From Nonomuraea sp. SYSU D8015 (GTDB lineage: Bacteria; Actinomycetota; Actinomycetes; Streptosporangiales; Streptosporangiaceae), in contig NZ_VJYI01000002.1 in NCBI RefSeq assembly GCF_008065375.1, positions 682,001-746,000 on the forward strand: a stretch of DNA of 64,000 nucleotides, written 5' to 3'. The notes under the pieces are model-generated. The model did no database searches. It was not told the DNA's origin and was given only the letters and a program-made list of their open reading frames with translations. Both the position numbers and the translations under genes were made by a program. Shown here piece after piece: positions 15,087-23,632 of this stretch (position 1 is the stretch's first letter; every line of letters starts with the position of its first letter).

Positions 15087-16472
15087 ATGCTCGCCCTGCC
15101 CGTGGTGCTGGTCGCCGTGTTCATGACCACGCTCGACTTCTTCGTCGCCAACCTGGCCGTGCCGTCGATCCGGGCCGACCTGGGCGCGGGTGACGCCGCC
15201 GTTCAGCTCGTGATCGCCGGGTACGGGCTCGCCTACGCCGCCGGTCTGATCGTCTGCGGGCGGCTCGGCGACCTGTACGGGCACCGCCGCGTGTTCACGG
15301 CCGGGCTGGCGCTGTTCACGCTGGCGTCGGCGGCGTGCGGGCTCGCCCCAGAGGCCGAGGCGCTGGTGCCGGCCAGGGTCTGCCAGGGGCTCGCGGCCGC
15401 GATGCTCGCCCCGCAGGTGCTCGTGCTGCTCCGCGTCCTGTACGAGGGCGCCGCCCTGGCCAGGGCCTTCAGCTGGTACGGGACCGCCGTCGGCCTGGCG
15501 GGCGTGAGCGGTCAGGCCGTCGGCGGGCTCCTGGTGGCGGCCGATCCCCTGGGGCTGGGCTGGCGGGCTTGCTTCCTGGTCAACGTGCCGATCGGCATCG
15601 CGGCCCTGGCGCTGACCGGGCGGGTGCTCCCCCGCACTCCGGGCACCGGGGATCGGCACGACCTGGACGTGACCGGGGCGGTGCTGGTCGCCGCCGGGCT
15701 GGTGGCCGTCGTGCTGCCGCTGGTCGAAGGGCGGGAGCAGGGCTGGCCGGCGTGGACGTGGCTGTGCCTGACGGCGGCTGCGCCCACGCTGGCGGCCTTC
15801 GTGCGGCGGCAGCGGCGGCTGGCGGCCTCCGGACGGGCGCCGCTGCTGGAGCCGGCGGTGTTCGGCGAGCAGGGGTTCGCGGGTGGGCTGGTGGCGGTGG
15901 CGTTGTTGTTCGGCACGTCGGCGGGGTTGTCGTTCGTGCTCGCCCTGTACCTGCAGGACGGGCTCGGGCTGAGTCCGCTGGCGGCCGGGGCGGTGTGCAC
16001 CGCGCTCAACGCGGGCTTCTTCCTCGCCTCGCTGCGGGCGGAGCGCGTGCCGCCGACGGTCGCCGCGCTGACGCTCGTGTCCGGGTTGGCCCTGCTGGGT
16101 CACGTGGTGTGGCGCGGGTCGGGGCCCTGCCTGGTGGCGGCGGCGTTGCTGGTCACAGGAGGCGGGATGGGGTTGTTGATGGCGCCGCTGATCTCCTCCG
16201 TCCTTTCACGGGTACGGCGGGAACGCGCGGGCGCCGCGGCCGGGGTGGTCGGGACCGTGCAGGAGGCCGGGGGAGTGCTCGGCGGGGTGATCACTGGGGC
16301 CGCGTTCTTCGGCGCGCTGGGCGGCGGCGCATGGGACGACGCGACGCTGGCCGGGCTGGCGGTGCTGGTGACGGGCGCGCTCGGGGTGCTGGCCCACTGC
16401 GTCATGCGGGCGAGGCGGCCCCGCCACTCCCTCTGTCCCGCGGCCCGAGCAGGGTTTCACGTGAAGCGTTGA
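15087..16472 (+). CDS. MFS drug-efflux transporter (DHA2-like)
   Basis: 461 residues, 12-14 membrane segments. The first helix is followed by FFVANLAVPSIRADL, then GRLGDLYGHRRVF (MFS motif A) and later GQAVGGLLV (motif C of drug antiporters). Resembles the DHA2/QacA group, which expels drugs by proton exchange, although the D.T...AL pattern of helix 1 is modified (TTLDFFVANLAV). Divergent from the ABC/two-component operon. The C terminus runs over a parS-like sequence, so the last residues FHVKR encode it. Confidence 0.82.
   Translation: MLALPVVLVAVFMTTLDFFVANLAVPSIRADLGAGDAAVQLVIAGYGLAYAAGLIVCGRLGDLYGHRRVFTAGLALFTLASAACGLAPEAEALVPARVCQGLAAAMLAPQVLVLLRVLYEGAALARAFSWYGTAVGLAGVSGQAVGGLLVAADPLGLGWRACFLVNVPIGIAALALTGRVLPRTPGTGDRHDLDVTGAVLVAAGLVAVVLPLVEGREQGWPAWTWLCLTAAAPTLAAFVRRQRRLAASGRAPLLEPAVFGEQGFAGGLVAVALLFGTSAGLSFVLALYLQDGLGLSPLAAGAVCTALNAGFFLASLRAERVPPTVAALTLVSGLALLGHVVWRGSGPCLVAAALLVTGGGMGLLMAPLISSVLSRVRRERAGAAAGVVGTVQEAGGVLGGVITGAAFFGALGGGAWDDATLAGLAVLVTGALGVLAHCVMRARRPRHSLCPAARAGFHVKR
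16454..16467. promoter_or_regulatory. Near-perfect parS site
   Basis: GTTTCACGTGAAGC matches the actinomycete ParB site GTTTCACGTGAAAC at 13 of 14 positions. It overlaps the last codons of the MFS gene, about 40 kb from parB. May be a weak outlying parS or chance. Confidence 0.4.
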
Positions 16473-16483
16473 TCATTGCGCGG

Positions 16484-17803
16484 TCAGCCGTACCGGCCGC
16501 GGGACGGCGGGCGGACGGCGGCGGCGAGGTCGTCGGCCAGCGACGGGATGTCGTCCCGCCGCAGCGGGGAGACGGTGAGGCGGAGCGCGGGCGGCGTGGC
16601 GATGCGGTTGCGCGCGCCCGGCGCGGCGGCCCAGCCGCGGGCCAGCAGGTGGGTGATCGCGGCGGCCTCGTCCGCCACCGGCACCCACACGTTGAGCCCG
16701 GTACGGCCATGCGCCGCGACGCCGCGCTCGGCCAGCGCCGCGACCAGGCCGTCCCGGCGCTCGGCGTACGAGGCCGCCACCGCCGCGGTGTCCACCGCCC
16801 CCGTGCGCCACAGGTGCGCCACGGCCCGCTGCAGCAGGTGGCTGACCCAGCCCGTGGCCAGCCGCTGCCGCCCGCGCAGCCGGTCCAGCGTGCCCGGATC
16901 GCCGGTGATCACGCTGAGCCGCAAGTCAGGTCCGAAGGCCTTGGCCGTGGAGCGGACGAGGATCCAGCGGGCCGTGGCGCCGGCCAGCGGGTGCAGGGGC
17001 ACGTCCACGAAGCCGTCGCCGTGGTCGTCCTCGACGAGCAGCACGCCCGGGTGCGCGGACAACCGCTCGCGCAGGGCGGCGGCGCGTTCGGCGGAGACGG
17101 CGGCGCCGGTCGGGTTCTGCGCGCGGGTCGTGATCACCACGGCTCGCGCGCCGGCCCGCAGCGCCTTGTCCAGCTCGTCGGGGAGCGGGCCGTGGTCGTC
17201 GAGCCGCATCGGCACCGGCCGCAGGCCCACCGCCGCGACCAGGTCGAGCAGGGAGGACCAGCCGGGGTCCTCGACCGCGATCGCGTCGCCGGGACGCAGG
17301 TAGGCGCCCAAAACGCGTTCGACGGCGTCGAGGGTGCCGGAGGTGATCGCCAGCGGGGCCACCGGCACGCCGTCCCCGCGCAGGCGGGCCGAAGCCAGGG
17401 CGAGGAGCTCCTCGTCGTCGTCCGTGCCGTACATGGCGGGCCGTTCCTGGTGCGCGCGGGCCGCGGCGGCGAGCGCCTCGTGCAGAGGCGGCAGCAGGGC
17501 GGGGTCGGGGTTGCCCTTGGACAGGTCGCGTACGCCCGGGGGCACCTCGATGCGGATGTCCTCACGGGCCGTGCTGGCGGGCCGGGGCCTGACCCTGGTG
17601 CCGCGCCGCCCGGCGGTCTCGACGACGCCGCGCTCACGCAGCAGCCGGTACGCGGCCGCCGCCGTGTTGGGACTCACCTGGGCCAGCGCCGCCATCTCGC
17701 GGACCGGCGGAAGCGCCGCGCCGGGCGCCAGCCGCCCCTCCGACACGGCGGCCTCCACCCCGGCCGCAATCTCGGTGGCTGTCCCCCCGGTTATCCGATA
17801 CAT
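16484..17803 (-). CDS. MocR/PdxR-type regulator (GntR helix-turn-helix plus aminotransferase domain)
   Basis: 439 residues. Residues 1-70 are a GntR winged helix (LPPVREMAALAQVSPNTAAA, then AYRLLRERGVV). Residues 85-439 are a fold-type-I aminotransferase domain with Asp260 (LLVEDDHGDGF) and the pyridoxal phosphate lysine Lys288 (RSTAKAFGPDLRL). MocR regulators bind PLP or an aldimine and usually control vitamin B6 or amino-compound genes. ATG at 17803 is preferred over ATG 17821 because a direct-repeat operator occupies 17806-17837. Its divergent partner is the PaiB-like gene. Confidence 0.87.
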   Translation of the reverse strand: MYRITGGTATEIAAGVEAAVSEGRLAPGAALPPVREMAALAQVSPNTAAAAYRLLRERGVVETAGRRGTRVRPRPASTAREDIRIEVPPGVRDLSKGNPDPALLPPLHEALAAAARAHQERPAMYGTDDDEELLALASARLRGDGVPVAPLAITSGTLDAVERVLGAYLRPGDAIAVEDPGWSSLLDLVAAVGLRPVPMRLDDHGPLPDELDKALRAGARAVVITTRAQNPTGAAVSAERAAALRERLSAHPGVLLVEDDHGDGFVDVPLHPLAGATARWILVRSTAKAFGPDLRLSVITGDPGTLDRLRGRQRLATGWVSHLLQRAVAHLWRTGAVDTAAVAASYAERRDGLVAALAERGVAAHGRTGLNVWVPVADEAAAITHLLARGWAAAPGARNRIATPPALRLTVSPLRRDDIPSLADDLAAAVRPPSRGRYG

Positions 17804-17805
17804 TT

Positions 17806-17837
17806 CTAACACAAAATGCATTATGTACTAATACAAA
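17806..17837. promoter_or_regulatory. Direct-repeat operator for the MocR-type regulator
   Basis: CTAACACAAA (17806-17815) and CTAATACAAA (17828-17837), nine of ten bases identical, start-to-start 22 bases, i.e. two helical turns. MocR dimers typically bind such direct repeats. The site sits between the divergent MocR and PaiB-like genes. Confidence 0.6.
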
Positions 17838-17846
17838 GGGGTTTGG

Positions 17847-18470
17847 GTGCTCATTCATCCATGGGATGCGGCCCGTGACGGCAGCGAGTGGCGGAGCTGG
17901 CTGCGTACCCGCGACTTCGGCCAGCTCGCCGCCAACGGCGTGGACGGCGCCCCGCCCGTGGTGGTGCCGACGCACTTCCTGTTCGACGGGGCCGGGGAGA
18001 TCCTGCTCCACCTGGCCAGGCCCAACCCGATCTGGGCGGCGCTGGAGGCCAACCCGGCGGTGGTGGTGAGCGTGCACGACGACTACGCCTACATCCCGTC
18101 CACGTGGCGGTCGGACTCCCCCGACAACGGCGTGCCGACCAGCTACTACGCCTCCGTCCAGCTCACGTGCGCGGCGCGGGTCGTGGACGACAAGGAGGGC
18201 AAGGCGGAGATTCTGCGCCGCCAGCTGGCTCACCACCAGCCCGATGGCGGTCATGGCGTGGTCGCGGCCGACGAGGGGCCGTACCGCAAGATGTTGTCGG
18301 CGATCCGGGGGCTGCGGCTGGAGGTCGTCGGGGTGCGGGCCAAGTTCAAGTACGACGACCACCGGCCGGTCGAGTTCCGCGAGCGCATCGCGGCCGGGCT
18401 GGCCGAGCGCGACCTGCCGGGGGATGCCGGGGCGCGGGCGCAGCAGCTCAGGCGGATGGCCGCCTCATGA
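17847..18470 (+). CDS. PaiB-like FMN-binding split-barrel protein
   Basis: 207 residues. Family features include HPWD near the start, the strand HLARPNPIWAAL, and DDYAYIPSTW. PaiB-family proteins (FMN_bind_2) are small flavin-binding split barrels first described as negative regulators in Bacillus; many act as pyridoxamine-phosphate-oxidase-like enzymes. GTG at 17847 is preceded by AAAGGGG. Divergent from the MocR regulator, the common arrangement in which MocR activates a flavin/B6-related gene. Confidence 0.8.
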   Translation: MLIHPWDAARDGSEWRSWLRTRDFGQLAANGVDGAPPVVVPTHFLFDGAGEILLHLARPNPIWAALEANPAVVVSVHDDYAYIPSTWRSDSPDNGVPTSYYASVQLTCAARVVDDKEGKAEILRRQLAHHQPDGGHGVVAADEGPYRKMLSAIRGLRLEVVGVRAKFKYDDHRPVEFRERIAAGLAERDLPGDAGARAQQLRRMAAS

Positions 18471-18629
18471 CCTGCGCCGCGGCGCCGACTCCGGGCGCGG
18501 CCATCACCGCCCCGGCAGCACCGGTGACGACCGCACTGCTGATCCCCGTAGCCGCCCGTTGTCTCCCATGAGACTTGACGTCCGATCATCACTAGTGGCG
18601 ACACTCCCCGAACGGGAAAAGTAGGGCAC

Positions 18630-19982
18630 GTGCTCGCAGACGAAGACGCGTACGCCGTGCTCAGGAGCCGGGACGGCCGCTTCGACGGCCGCTTCTTCGT
18701 CGCCGTCGTGACCACCCGCGTCTACTGCCGCCCGAGCTGCCCGGCCGCGCTCCCCAAGCGGGAGAACGTCCGTTTCTACCCTTCCGCCGCGGCCGCGCAG
18801 GAGGCGGGCTTCCGCGCGTGCAAGCGCTGCCGCCCCGACGCGGTGCCCGGCTCCCCCGAGTGGAACGTCCGCGCGGACGTCACCGGCCGGGCCATGCAGC
18901 TGATCGCTGACGGGCTCGTGGATCGGGAGGGCGTCACCGGGCTCGCGGCCCGGCTCGGCTACAGCGAGCGTCAGCTGCGCCGCCGGCTCGTCACCGACCT
19001 GGGCGCGGGCCCGCAGGCGCTGGCCAGGACCCAGCGCGCGGCCAACGCCAGAACCCTCCTGGAGACCACCGACCTGCCCGCCGGCGAGATCGCGTTCGCC
19101 GCGGGCTTCTCCACGATCCGGCAGTTCAACGACACGATCCTCAGGGTGTACGGCACCACCCCCACCGCCCTCCGCCGCAACCGCCCCGCGGGCCGGCGCA
19201 CCCATGGGACGCTACACCTGCGCCTCGCCTACCGCCCTCCCCTGGACCTGACGGACCTGTTCCGCTACCTGGCCGAGCGCGCGATCCCCGGCCTGGAGGA
19301 GGCCGGCGACGACTTCTACCGCCGAGCCCTCACCCTGCCGCACGGCCTGGGCATCGTCACACTCCGCCCGGGACCGTCACACGTGTCGTGCGAGCTGCGC
19401 CTCGACTCGATGAAGGACCTCCCTGCCGCGGTACGGCGCTGCCGCCGCCTCCTCGATCTGGACGCCGACCCGCGCGACATCGACGACCACCTCGGCGGCG
19501 ACCCGCTCCTGGCGCCCCTGATCGCCACCGCCCCGGGCAGACGGGTGCCCGGGCACGTCGACGCGGCCGAGATGGCGGTACGCGCGATCATGAACGAGGA
19601 GACGAGCGCCGGCCGAGCCCTCCTCGCCCAACTGGTCCAGCGCCACGGCACCCCGCTGCCGGCCCTCACCCACGCCTTCCCTGCCATGGAGGCCCTGGCC
19701 GGCGCCGACGCGGTCCCGGCTCCGGTGTCCGCCCTGGCCCGGGCCGTGCTCGCCGGAAAAGTCCAGCTGGGCCCGGAGAGCGACCGGGACCAGGTGGAAC
19801 GCGAGCTCCTCGCCCTCCCGGGCGTGACGGCTGATGCCGTGGCGCGGATCCGCATGCGCGCCCTCGGCGACCCCGACGTCCTCCTGACCACCGACCCGGC
19901 CGTCGAGGCGCGGGCCCGGCGGTGGCGCCCGTGGCGGTCGTACGCGATGCGGCACCTGCGTGCGGCCTCGACCATCATCTGA
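18630..19982 (+). CDS. Ada-AlkA fusion: methyl-phosphotriester/AraC module with a degenerate glycosylase module
   Basis: 450 residues. Residues 1-80 are the Ada zinc domain (VYCRPSCPA and FRACKRCRPD give the four zinc cysteines, including the methyl acceptor). Residues 85-190 are an AraC helix-turn-helix (GLAARLGYSERQLRRRL). From about 195 follows an AlkA-like 3-methyladenine glycosylase. Compared with the well-known mycobacterial fusion protein, the QQVS motif reads EETS, the helix-hairpin-helix LPGxGPWTA reads LPGVTADAV, and about 20 residues between the Asp-containing loop and WRPWRSYA are missing. The sensor half looks intact and the repair half impaired. GTG start. Confidence 0.85.
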   Translation: MLADEDAYAVLRSRDGRFDGRFFVAVVTTRVYCRPSCPAALPKRENVRFYPSAAAAQEAGFRACKRCRPDAVPGSPEWNVRADVTGRAMQLIADGLVDREGVTGLAARLGYSERQLRRRLVTDLGAGPQALARTQRAANARTLLETTDLPAGEIAFAAGFSTIRQFNDTILRVYGTTPTALRRNRPAGRRTHGTLHLRLAYRPPLDLTDLFRYLAERAIPGLEEAGDDFYRRALTLPHGLGIVTLRPGPSHVSCELRLDSMKDLPAAVRRCRRLLDLDADPRDIDDHLGGDPLLAPLIATAPGRRVPGHVDAAEMAVRAIMNEETSAGRALLAQLVQRHGTPLPALTHAFPAMEALAGADAVPAPVSALARAVLAGKVQLGPESDRDQVERELLALPGVTADAVARIRMRALGDPDVLLTTDPAVEARARRWRPWRSYAMRHLRAASTII

Positions 19983-20002
19983 GCCCTTCGTCAAGGACCC
20001 CT

Positions 20003-21217
20003 GTGCCGACCTACGTGACCCTGCTCAAGACCAGGCCTGACTTCCGCCGCCTGTGGTCGGGCGCGTCCGTCTCCGTGATGGGCGACAGCATGACCTACAT
20101 CGCACTCTCCTGGCTCGTGCTCGCCCAGCAGGACGGCACGGCGAAGCTCGGCCTGCTGGCCGTCTGCTACACCGCGCCGGTCCTGGTCGGCGGTCTGGCG
20201 GCGGGCCCGATACTCGACCGCTTCGACAAGCGGGCCGTCCTGATCGCCGACAGCGTGCTGCGTGGTCTCGCGGTGGCGTCGGTTCCGCTGGCCGCGGTCG
20301 TCGGCACGGTCCCGGACTGGCTTCCGTTCCTTGTCGCGGCCGTGTACGGCCTGCTGAAGATGATCCCGATGGCCGCAGTGCCGGCGGCCATCCCCGACCT
20401 GGTCGCTCCGGAGCAGCGCGACGCCGCCAACGCCCTGGAGTCCCTGAGCTACTCCGTGTCGGGCATCGTCGGCTTCACCCTGGCCGCCCCGCTCCTGACG
20501 ACCGTGGGCCCGGCGGCCATACTGGCCCTGGACGCGGCCACGTACGCCTGCTTCGCCCTCGCCCTGGCCCGGATCCGCACTCCCCTGCGCCCGCACCCGC
20601 CTCAGGAATCCGCCTCCGGACGGTTCCCGGTCCTCCGCGACAAGGTCCTCATCGGCACGACGGCGGCCTTCATGGCGTTCAACATCACCGAAGGGGCGAT
20701 GACCATGGTGGTGGCCCCGTGGCTGGCCAAGGAGCACCTTCCCGGCGGCGGCGCCGCCCTGTCCCTGCTCATGGCCGCCCTTTCCGCAGGGGAGCTGGCG
20801 GGCGGTTTGGCGGCGGGCGTGTGGCGTCCCAGGATCGGCAGGCTGGCCGCGATCGCGCTCGTCGAGCTGGTGGCCGCGGCCGGCATCCTCGCCCTCCTGG
20901 GCACCCCCGGCTGGGTCCCGGTCACCGCGGCCTTCCTGATCGTGGGGACGTTCAGCGCGCCCATGACGGTCTGGGCGCAGTCGTTGCGCATGGAACGCGT
21001 CCCTCCGTCGCAGCGCGGCCGCGTCTTCAGCGTTTTTCGCACGATGATGCAGGCCACCCCTCCCATCGGCGCCGCCGTGGTCACGCCGTTGCTGGTGGCG
21101 GGCAACCTGGTGGGCGCCGTGGTGTCGATGGCGGCGCTGGCCGGCGTACCGGCACTCGGCCTGCTGCTCCTGCGCGAGACCCCGCGATCCTCACCCCGGA
21201 TCCACACTTGTGGATAA
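20003..21217 (+). CDS. MFS transporter (DHA3/macrolide-efflux type)
   Basis: 404 residues, about 12 membrane segments. The start VPTYVTLLKTRPDFRRLW and the helix VMGDSMTYIALSWLVL resemble DHA3-type efflux proteins of the MefA group, followed by PILDRFDKRAVLI (motif A variant). The GTG at 20003 fits the family start; the frame extends upstream only inside the preceding gene. It lies 20 bases after the Ada-AlkA gene on the same strand and may be cotranscribed. Substrate unknown. Its last codons overlap a DnaA-box-like sequence. Confidence 0.82.
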   Translation: MPTYVTLLKTRPDFRRLWSGASVSVMGDSMTYIALSWLVLAQQDGTAKLGLLAVCYTAPVLVGGLAAGPILDRFDKRAVLIADSVLRGLAVASVPLAAVVGTVPDWLPFLVAAVYGLLKMIPMAAVPAAIPDLVAPEQRDAANALESLSYSVSGIVGFTLAAPLLTTVGPAAILALDAATYACFALALARIRTPLRPHPPQESASGRFPVLRDKVLIGTTAAFMAFNITEGAMTMVVAPWLAKEHLPGGGAALSLLMAALSAGELAGGLAAGVWRPRIGRLAAIALVELVAAAGILALLGTPGWVPVTAAFLIVGTFSAPMTVWAQSLRMERVPPSQRGRVFSVFRTMMQATPPIGAAVVTPLLVAGNLVGAVVSMAALAGVPALGLLLLRETPRSSPRIHTCG

Positions 21218-21406
21218 CATGCACTTCCTGTGGATAACGTCCATCCGTTCTCTGCGCTGACAACGTCCGCCGCCGATGTCGCCATATCAGCCCGGGATCG
21301 ACATCCTCGCAGTACAGGCCGGACTTGCGAGGTATCGGAGCGTGAGCGGAGAAGGTCGCCCCTTTCCTCCGGATTCATGAAAAAGTTATGCACATCCTGT
21401 GGACAG
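21209..21406. promoter_or_regulatory. Cluster of DnaA-box sequences outside oriC
   Basis: Two perfect DnaA boxes TGTGGATAA at 21209-21217 and 21229-21237 (20 bases apart, same orientation), plus TTATGCACA at 21386-21394 and TGTGGACAG at 21398-21406, each eight of nine to consensus. They lie in the 329-base region before the DeoR-type gene, about 28 kb from oriC. Possible DnaA titration site or DnaA-controlled promoter. Confidence 0.6.
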
Positions 21407-21546
21407 CTGGATGTCGGCACGCCTTGATCCGGCGTTCGAAGCGGGTCCAGGTCGGCGTGCAGGACAAGCCTCGCGAACTCTCCCATGGCCAGTCCATTCC
21501 GAACACAGGTTTGTTCGTTCTCACATGCATATGTTAGAAATTTCCC

Positions 21547-22332
21547 ATGGGTGTCGCCAACCGCCTCGACCTGACCCTCCGCCTCGTGCAGGGCTCCGAC
21601 CGCATCGCCGTGTCCGAGCTCGCCCAACGCCTGGGCGTCTCGGAGATGACCGTGCGCCGCGACCTGGACGCGCTGGAACGCCAGGGCCTGGTCCGCAGAG
21701 TCCACGGCGGCGCGGTCGCCACCCGGCCCCGTGAGGAGGGCGGCGGCTTCGCCGCCCGCGAACACTGGCAGACCGCCACCAAAGACCGCCTGGGCGCCGC
21801 CGTGGCCGCCATGGTGACGCCGGGCTCACGGATTCTGCTGGACGCGGGCACGACCACGGTCCACGTCGCCGACCACCTGGCCGCCCGGGCGCCGCTGACG
21901 ATCGCCGTGCTCAGCCTGCAGGCGGCCGTGCGCCTGGCCGACCGCCCCGGCATCGACCTCCTGGTCGTCGGCGGGCGCTCCCGCCCCGGCGAGCGCTCCC
22001 TGGTGGGGCCGCTGGCCCTGCGCACGCTCCAATCGCTGACGTTCGACCTGTTCATCCTGTCCATCGGCGGCGTGCACGCCGAGCAGGGCTGGACCGAGTT
22101 CTCCCTCGACGACGCGGCCGTCAAGCAGGTCGGCCTGGCGCAGGCGGCCCGCATCGTGGCCGTGGCCGACGCGACCAAGCTCGGCGTACGCGCCTTCAGC
22201 CAGGTCGCCCCGTTGAACGCCGTCCACACGTTCGTGACCGACACGGCGGCTCAGAACGCCGACACCCACCCCAACGGCCCGGAGACTCTGGCCGCCCTGC
22301 GCGATGCGGGCGTCGAGACCGTTCTGGCCTGA
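21547..22332 (+). CDS. DeoR-family transcriptional regulator
   Basis: 261 residues. N-terminal helix-turn-helix RIAVSELAQRLGVSEMTVRR followed by DLDALERQGLVRRVHGGAV, the DeoR signature. The C-terminal sensor domain has LLDAGTTTVHVADHL (the phosphosugar-binding GTT loop), ILSIGGV and VAVADATKLG. Such repressors respond to phosphorylated sugars. It lies 25 bases before a DUF4406 gene, probably in the same transcript, so nucleoside or deoxysugar metabolism is a reasonable guess for its targets. Confidence 0.87.
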   Translation: MGVANRLDLTLRLVQGSDRIAVSELAQRLGVSEMTVRRDLDALERQGLVRRVHGGAVATRPREEGGGFAAREHWQTATKDRLGAAVAAMVTPGSRILLDAGTTTVHVADHLAARAPLTIAVLSLQAAVRLADRPGIDLLVVGGRSRPGERSLVGPLALRTLQSLTFDLFILSIGGVHAEQGWTEFSLDDAAVKQVGLAQAARIVAVADATKLGVRAFSQVAPLNAVHTFVTDTAAQNADTHPNGPETLAALRDAGVETVLA

Positions 22333-22357
22333 CCGACAACCCCGAAGGAGCACCAGC

Positions 22358-22726
22358 ATGTCCAGCCCGCAGATGATCCTCGTCGCCGGCCCGTACCGCT
22401 CCGGCACCGGCGACGACCCCCAGAAACTGGAGGCCAATGTCCGGGCGATGAACGAGACCGCCCTCACCCTCTTCCGCGCCGGCCACCTCCCGGTCACCGG
22501 CGAGGCCCTGGCTCTGCCTCTCCTGGAGACGGCCGGAAGCACCCGCCCCGGCGACCCTCTCTTCGAGGAGATCTTCCACCCCATCGCCGAGCAGCTGCTG
22601 TCCCGCTGCGACGCGGTCCTGCGCATCGGCGGCCCCTCAGAGGGCGCGGACCGCATGGTCGCCCAGGCCCGCGCCCAGGGCAAGAACGTCTACACCGCGC
22701 TCACCGACGTCCCGCCCGCCCGCTGA
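22358..22726 (+). CDS. DUF4406-like protein (nucleoside deoxyribosyltransferase fold)
   Basis: 122 residues starting with MILVAGPYRSG, the phosphate-binding turn of the nucleoside 2-deoxyribosyltransferase-like fold; later CDAVLRIGGPSEGADRMVAQ and ARAQGKNVY match DUF4406. The family may cleave or transfer N-glycosidic bonds, but activity is not established. ATG 22358 has a GAAGGAG ribosome site. Immediately downstream of the DeoR-type regulator. Confidence 0.75.
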   Translation: MSSPQMILVAGPYRSGTGDDPQKLEANVRAMNETALTLFRAGHLPVTGEALALPLLETAGSTRPGDPLFEEIFHPIAEQLLSRCDAVLRIGGPSEGADRMVAQARAQGKNVYTALTDVPPAR

Positions 22727-22737
22727 GTCGTGCGCCG

Positions 22738-23130
22738 CTACTTGGGCTCGAAAAGCAAGTAGTCGATCTTGCCGTCGGCGCCGACCGAGATCTTCATGTC
22801 GTACTTCTGGCCGAGGGGAATGGAGGTCACCCCGGTCAGCTCGGTCGGGGTCGTGCTGCTCAGCTCGTCCACCTTCAAGTCCGCCAGCCCTTTGGCGAGC
22901 TCGTTGAATTTCTCCGCCGGAACGCCCTTGAGGAATTCTTCGCTGAGATGCTCCTTGAGCTCGCTCTCGGGCAGCGGAGTGCGCTTGACGGCGCCCATGT
23001 ACCACTGCAGTTGCTTGCCGACCGGGCTGTCGGGGATCGCGACCCCCGGTGTGCTCTCACTGCCCGCGCATCCGGTGAGAAGGACCGCGAGCAGGACGAC
23101 AAGGGCGGACAACGCCGGGGACAGCCGCAT
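22738..23130 (-). CDS. Lipoprotein with ORF12-N-like domain
   Basis: 130 residues. Signal II peptide with lipobox LLTGC (Cys21). The mature part (SPVGKQLQWYMGAVKRTPLP, then ELKEHLSEEFLKGVPAEKF and YDMKISVGADGKIDYLLFEP) resembles the N-terminal domain that precedes beta-lactamase-like domains in ORF12/clavulanate-type proteins and occurs alone in actinomycete lipoproteins. Anchored outside the membrane; function unknown. Convergent with the DUF4406 gene, 11 bases between stop codons. Confidence 0.6.
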   Translation of the reverse strand: MRLSPALSALVVLLAVLLTGCAGSESTPGVAIPDSPVGKQLQWYMGAVKRTPLPESELKEHLSEEFLKGVPAEKFNELAKGLADLKVDELSSTTPTELTGVTSIPLGQKYDMKISVGADGKIDYLLFEPK

Positions 23131-23200
23131 CGACGACTCCTGGTGATCAGATATGAGGCGCGGGAATCCTACCGGTCACCCGCGGGCGGACCGCGGCCGG

Positions 23201-23632
23201 TCAACGGATCCTGGCGCCGTACACGTGCTCGACCCTCATCGTCATGAGCACCCTGCGGTCGGACACCATCACCGACCGGTACTCGTCCCAGTCCGGGTGC
23301 TCCCCCGCCGCGATCCGGTAATACTCCACCAACGCCTCGACCTCAGGACCGTGGCGGTCGGTCCCCGGCCCCGTGAGAGTCGCCGTGCCCTCGGCGGTGG
23401 CCCACTCCCAGCCGTCCGGGCTGGTGACCTCCAGCGCGGCTCGCGGGTCCCGGCGCAGGTTCGCGGTCTTGGCGCTTCCCTCGTTCATCGAGACGTAGAC
23501 GATCTCGGCCTCCCGGTCGTAGAAGGGCATGACGGGGGAGAGCTGGGGGCGGCCGTCCGACTTGATCGTCGCGAGGACGCCGAGCCGGCTCTCCGCGAGC
23601 AGCCTGCGTGGGTCGAAGGGTGCGGCGGTCAC
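23201..23632 (-). CDS. PPOX-class F420-dependent split-barrel oxidoreductase
   Basis: 143 residues. N-terminal LLAESRLGVLATIKSDGRPQ, then SPVMPFYDREAEIVYVS, NLRRDPRAALEV and ARI near the end match PPOX-class F420-dependent enzymes, which reduce substrates with coenzyme F420H2. GTG at 23632 overlaps the stop of the preceding imine-reductase-like gene (GTGA), so the two are translationally coupled and probably work on the same substrate or cofactor chain. Cytosolic. Confidence 0.8.
   Translation of the reverse strand: MTAAPFDPRRLLAESRLGVLATIKSDGRPQLSPVMPFYDREAEIVYVSMNEGSAKTANLRRDPRAALEVTSPDGWEWATAEGTATLTGPGTDRHGPEVEALVEYYRIAAGEHPDWDEYRSVMVSDRRVLMTMRVEHVYGARIR

Noticed and set aside
15335..17809. 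Long plus-strand frame across the MFS and MocR genes
   Set aside because: Out-of-frame shadow of two real genes, Gly/Arg-rich, no recognisable domain.
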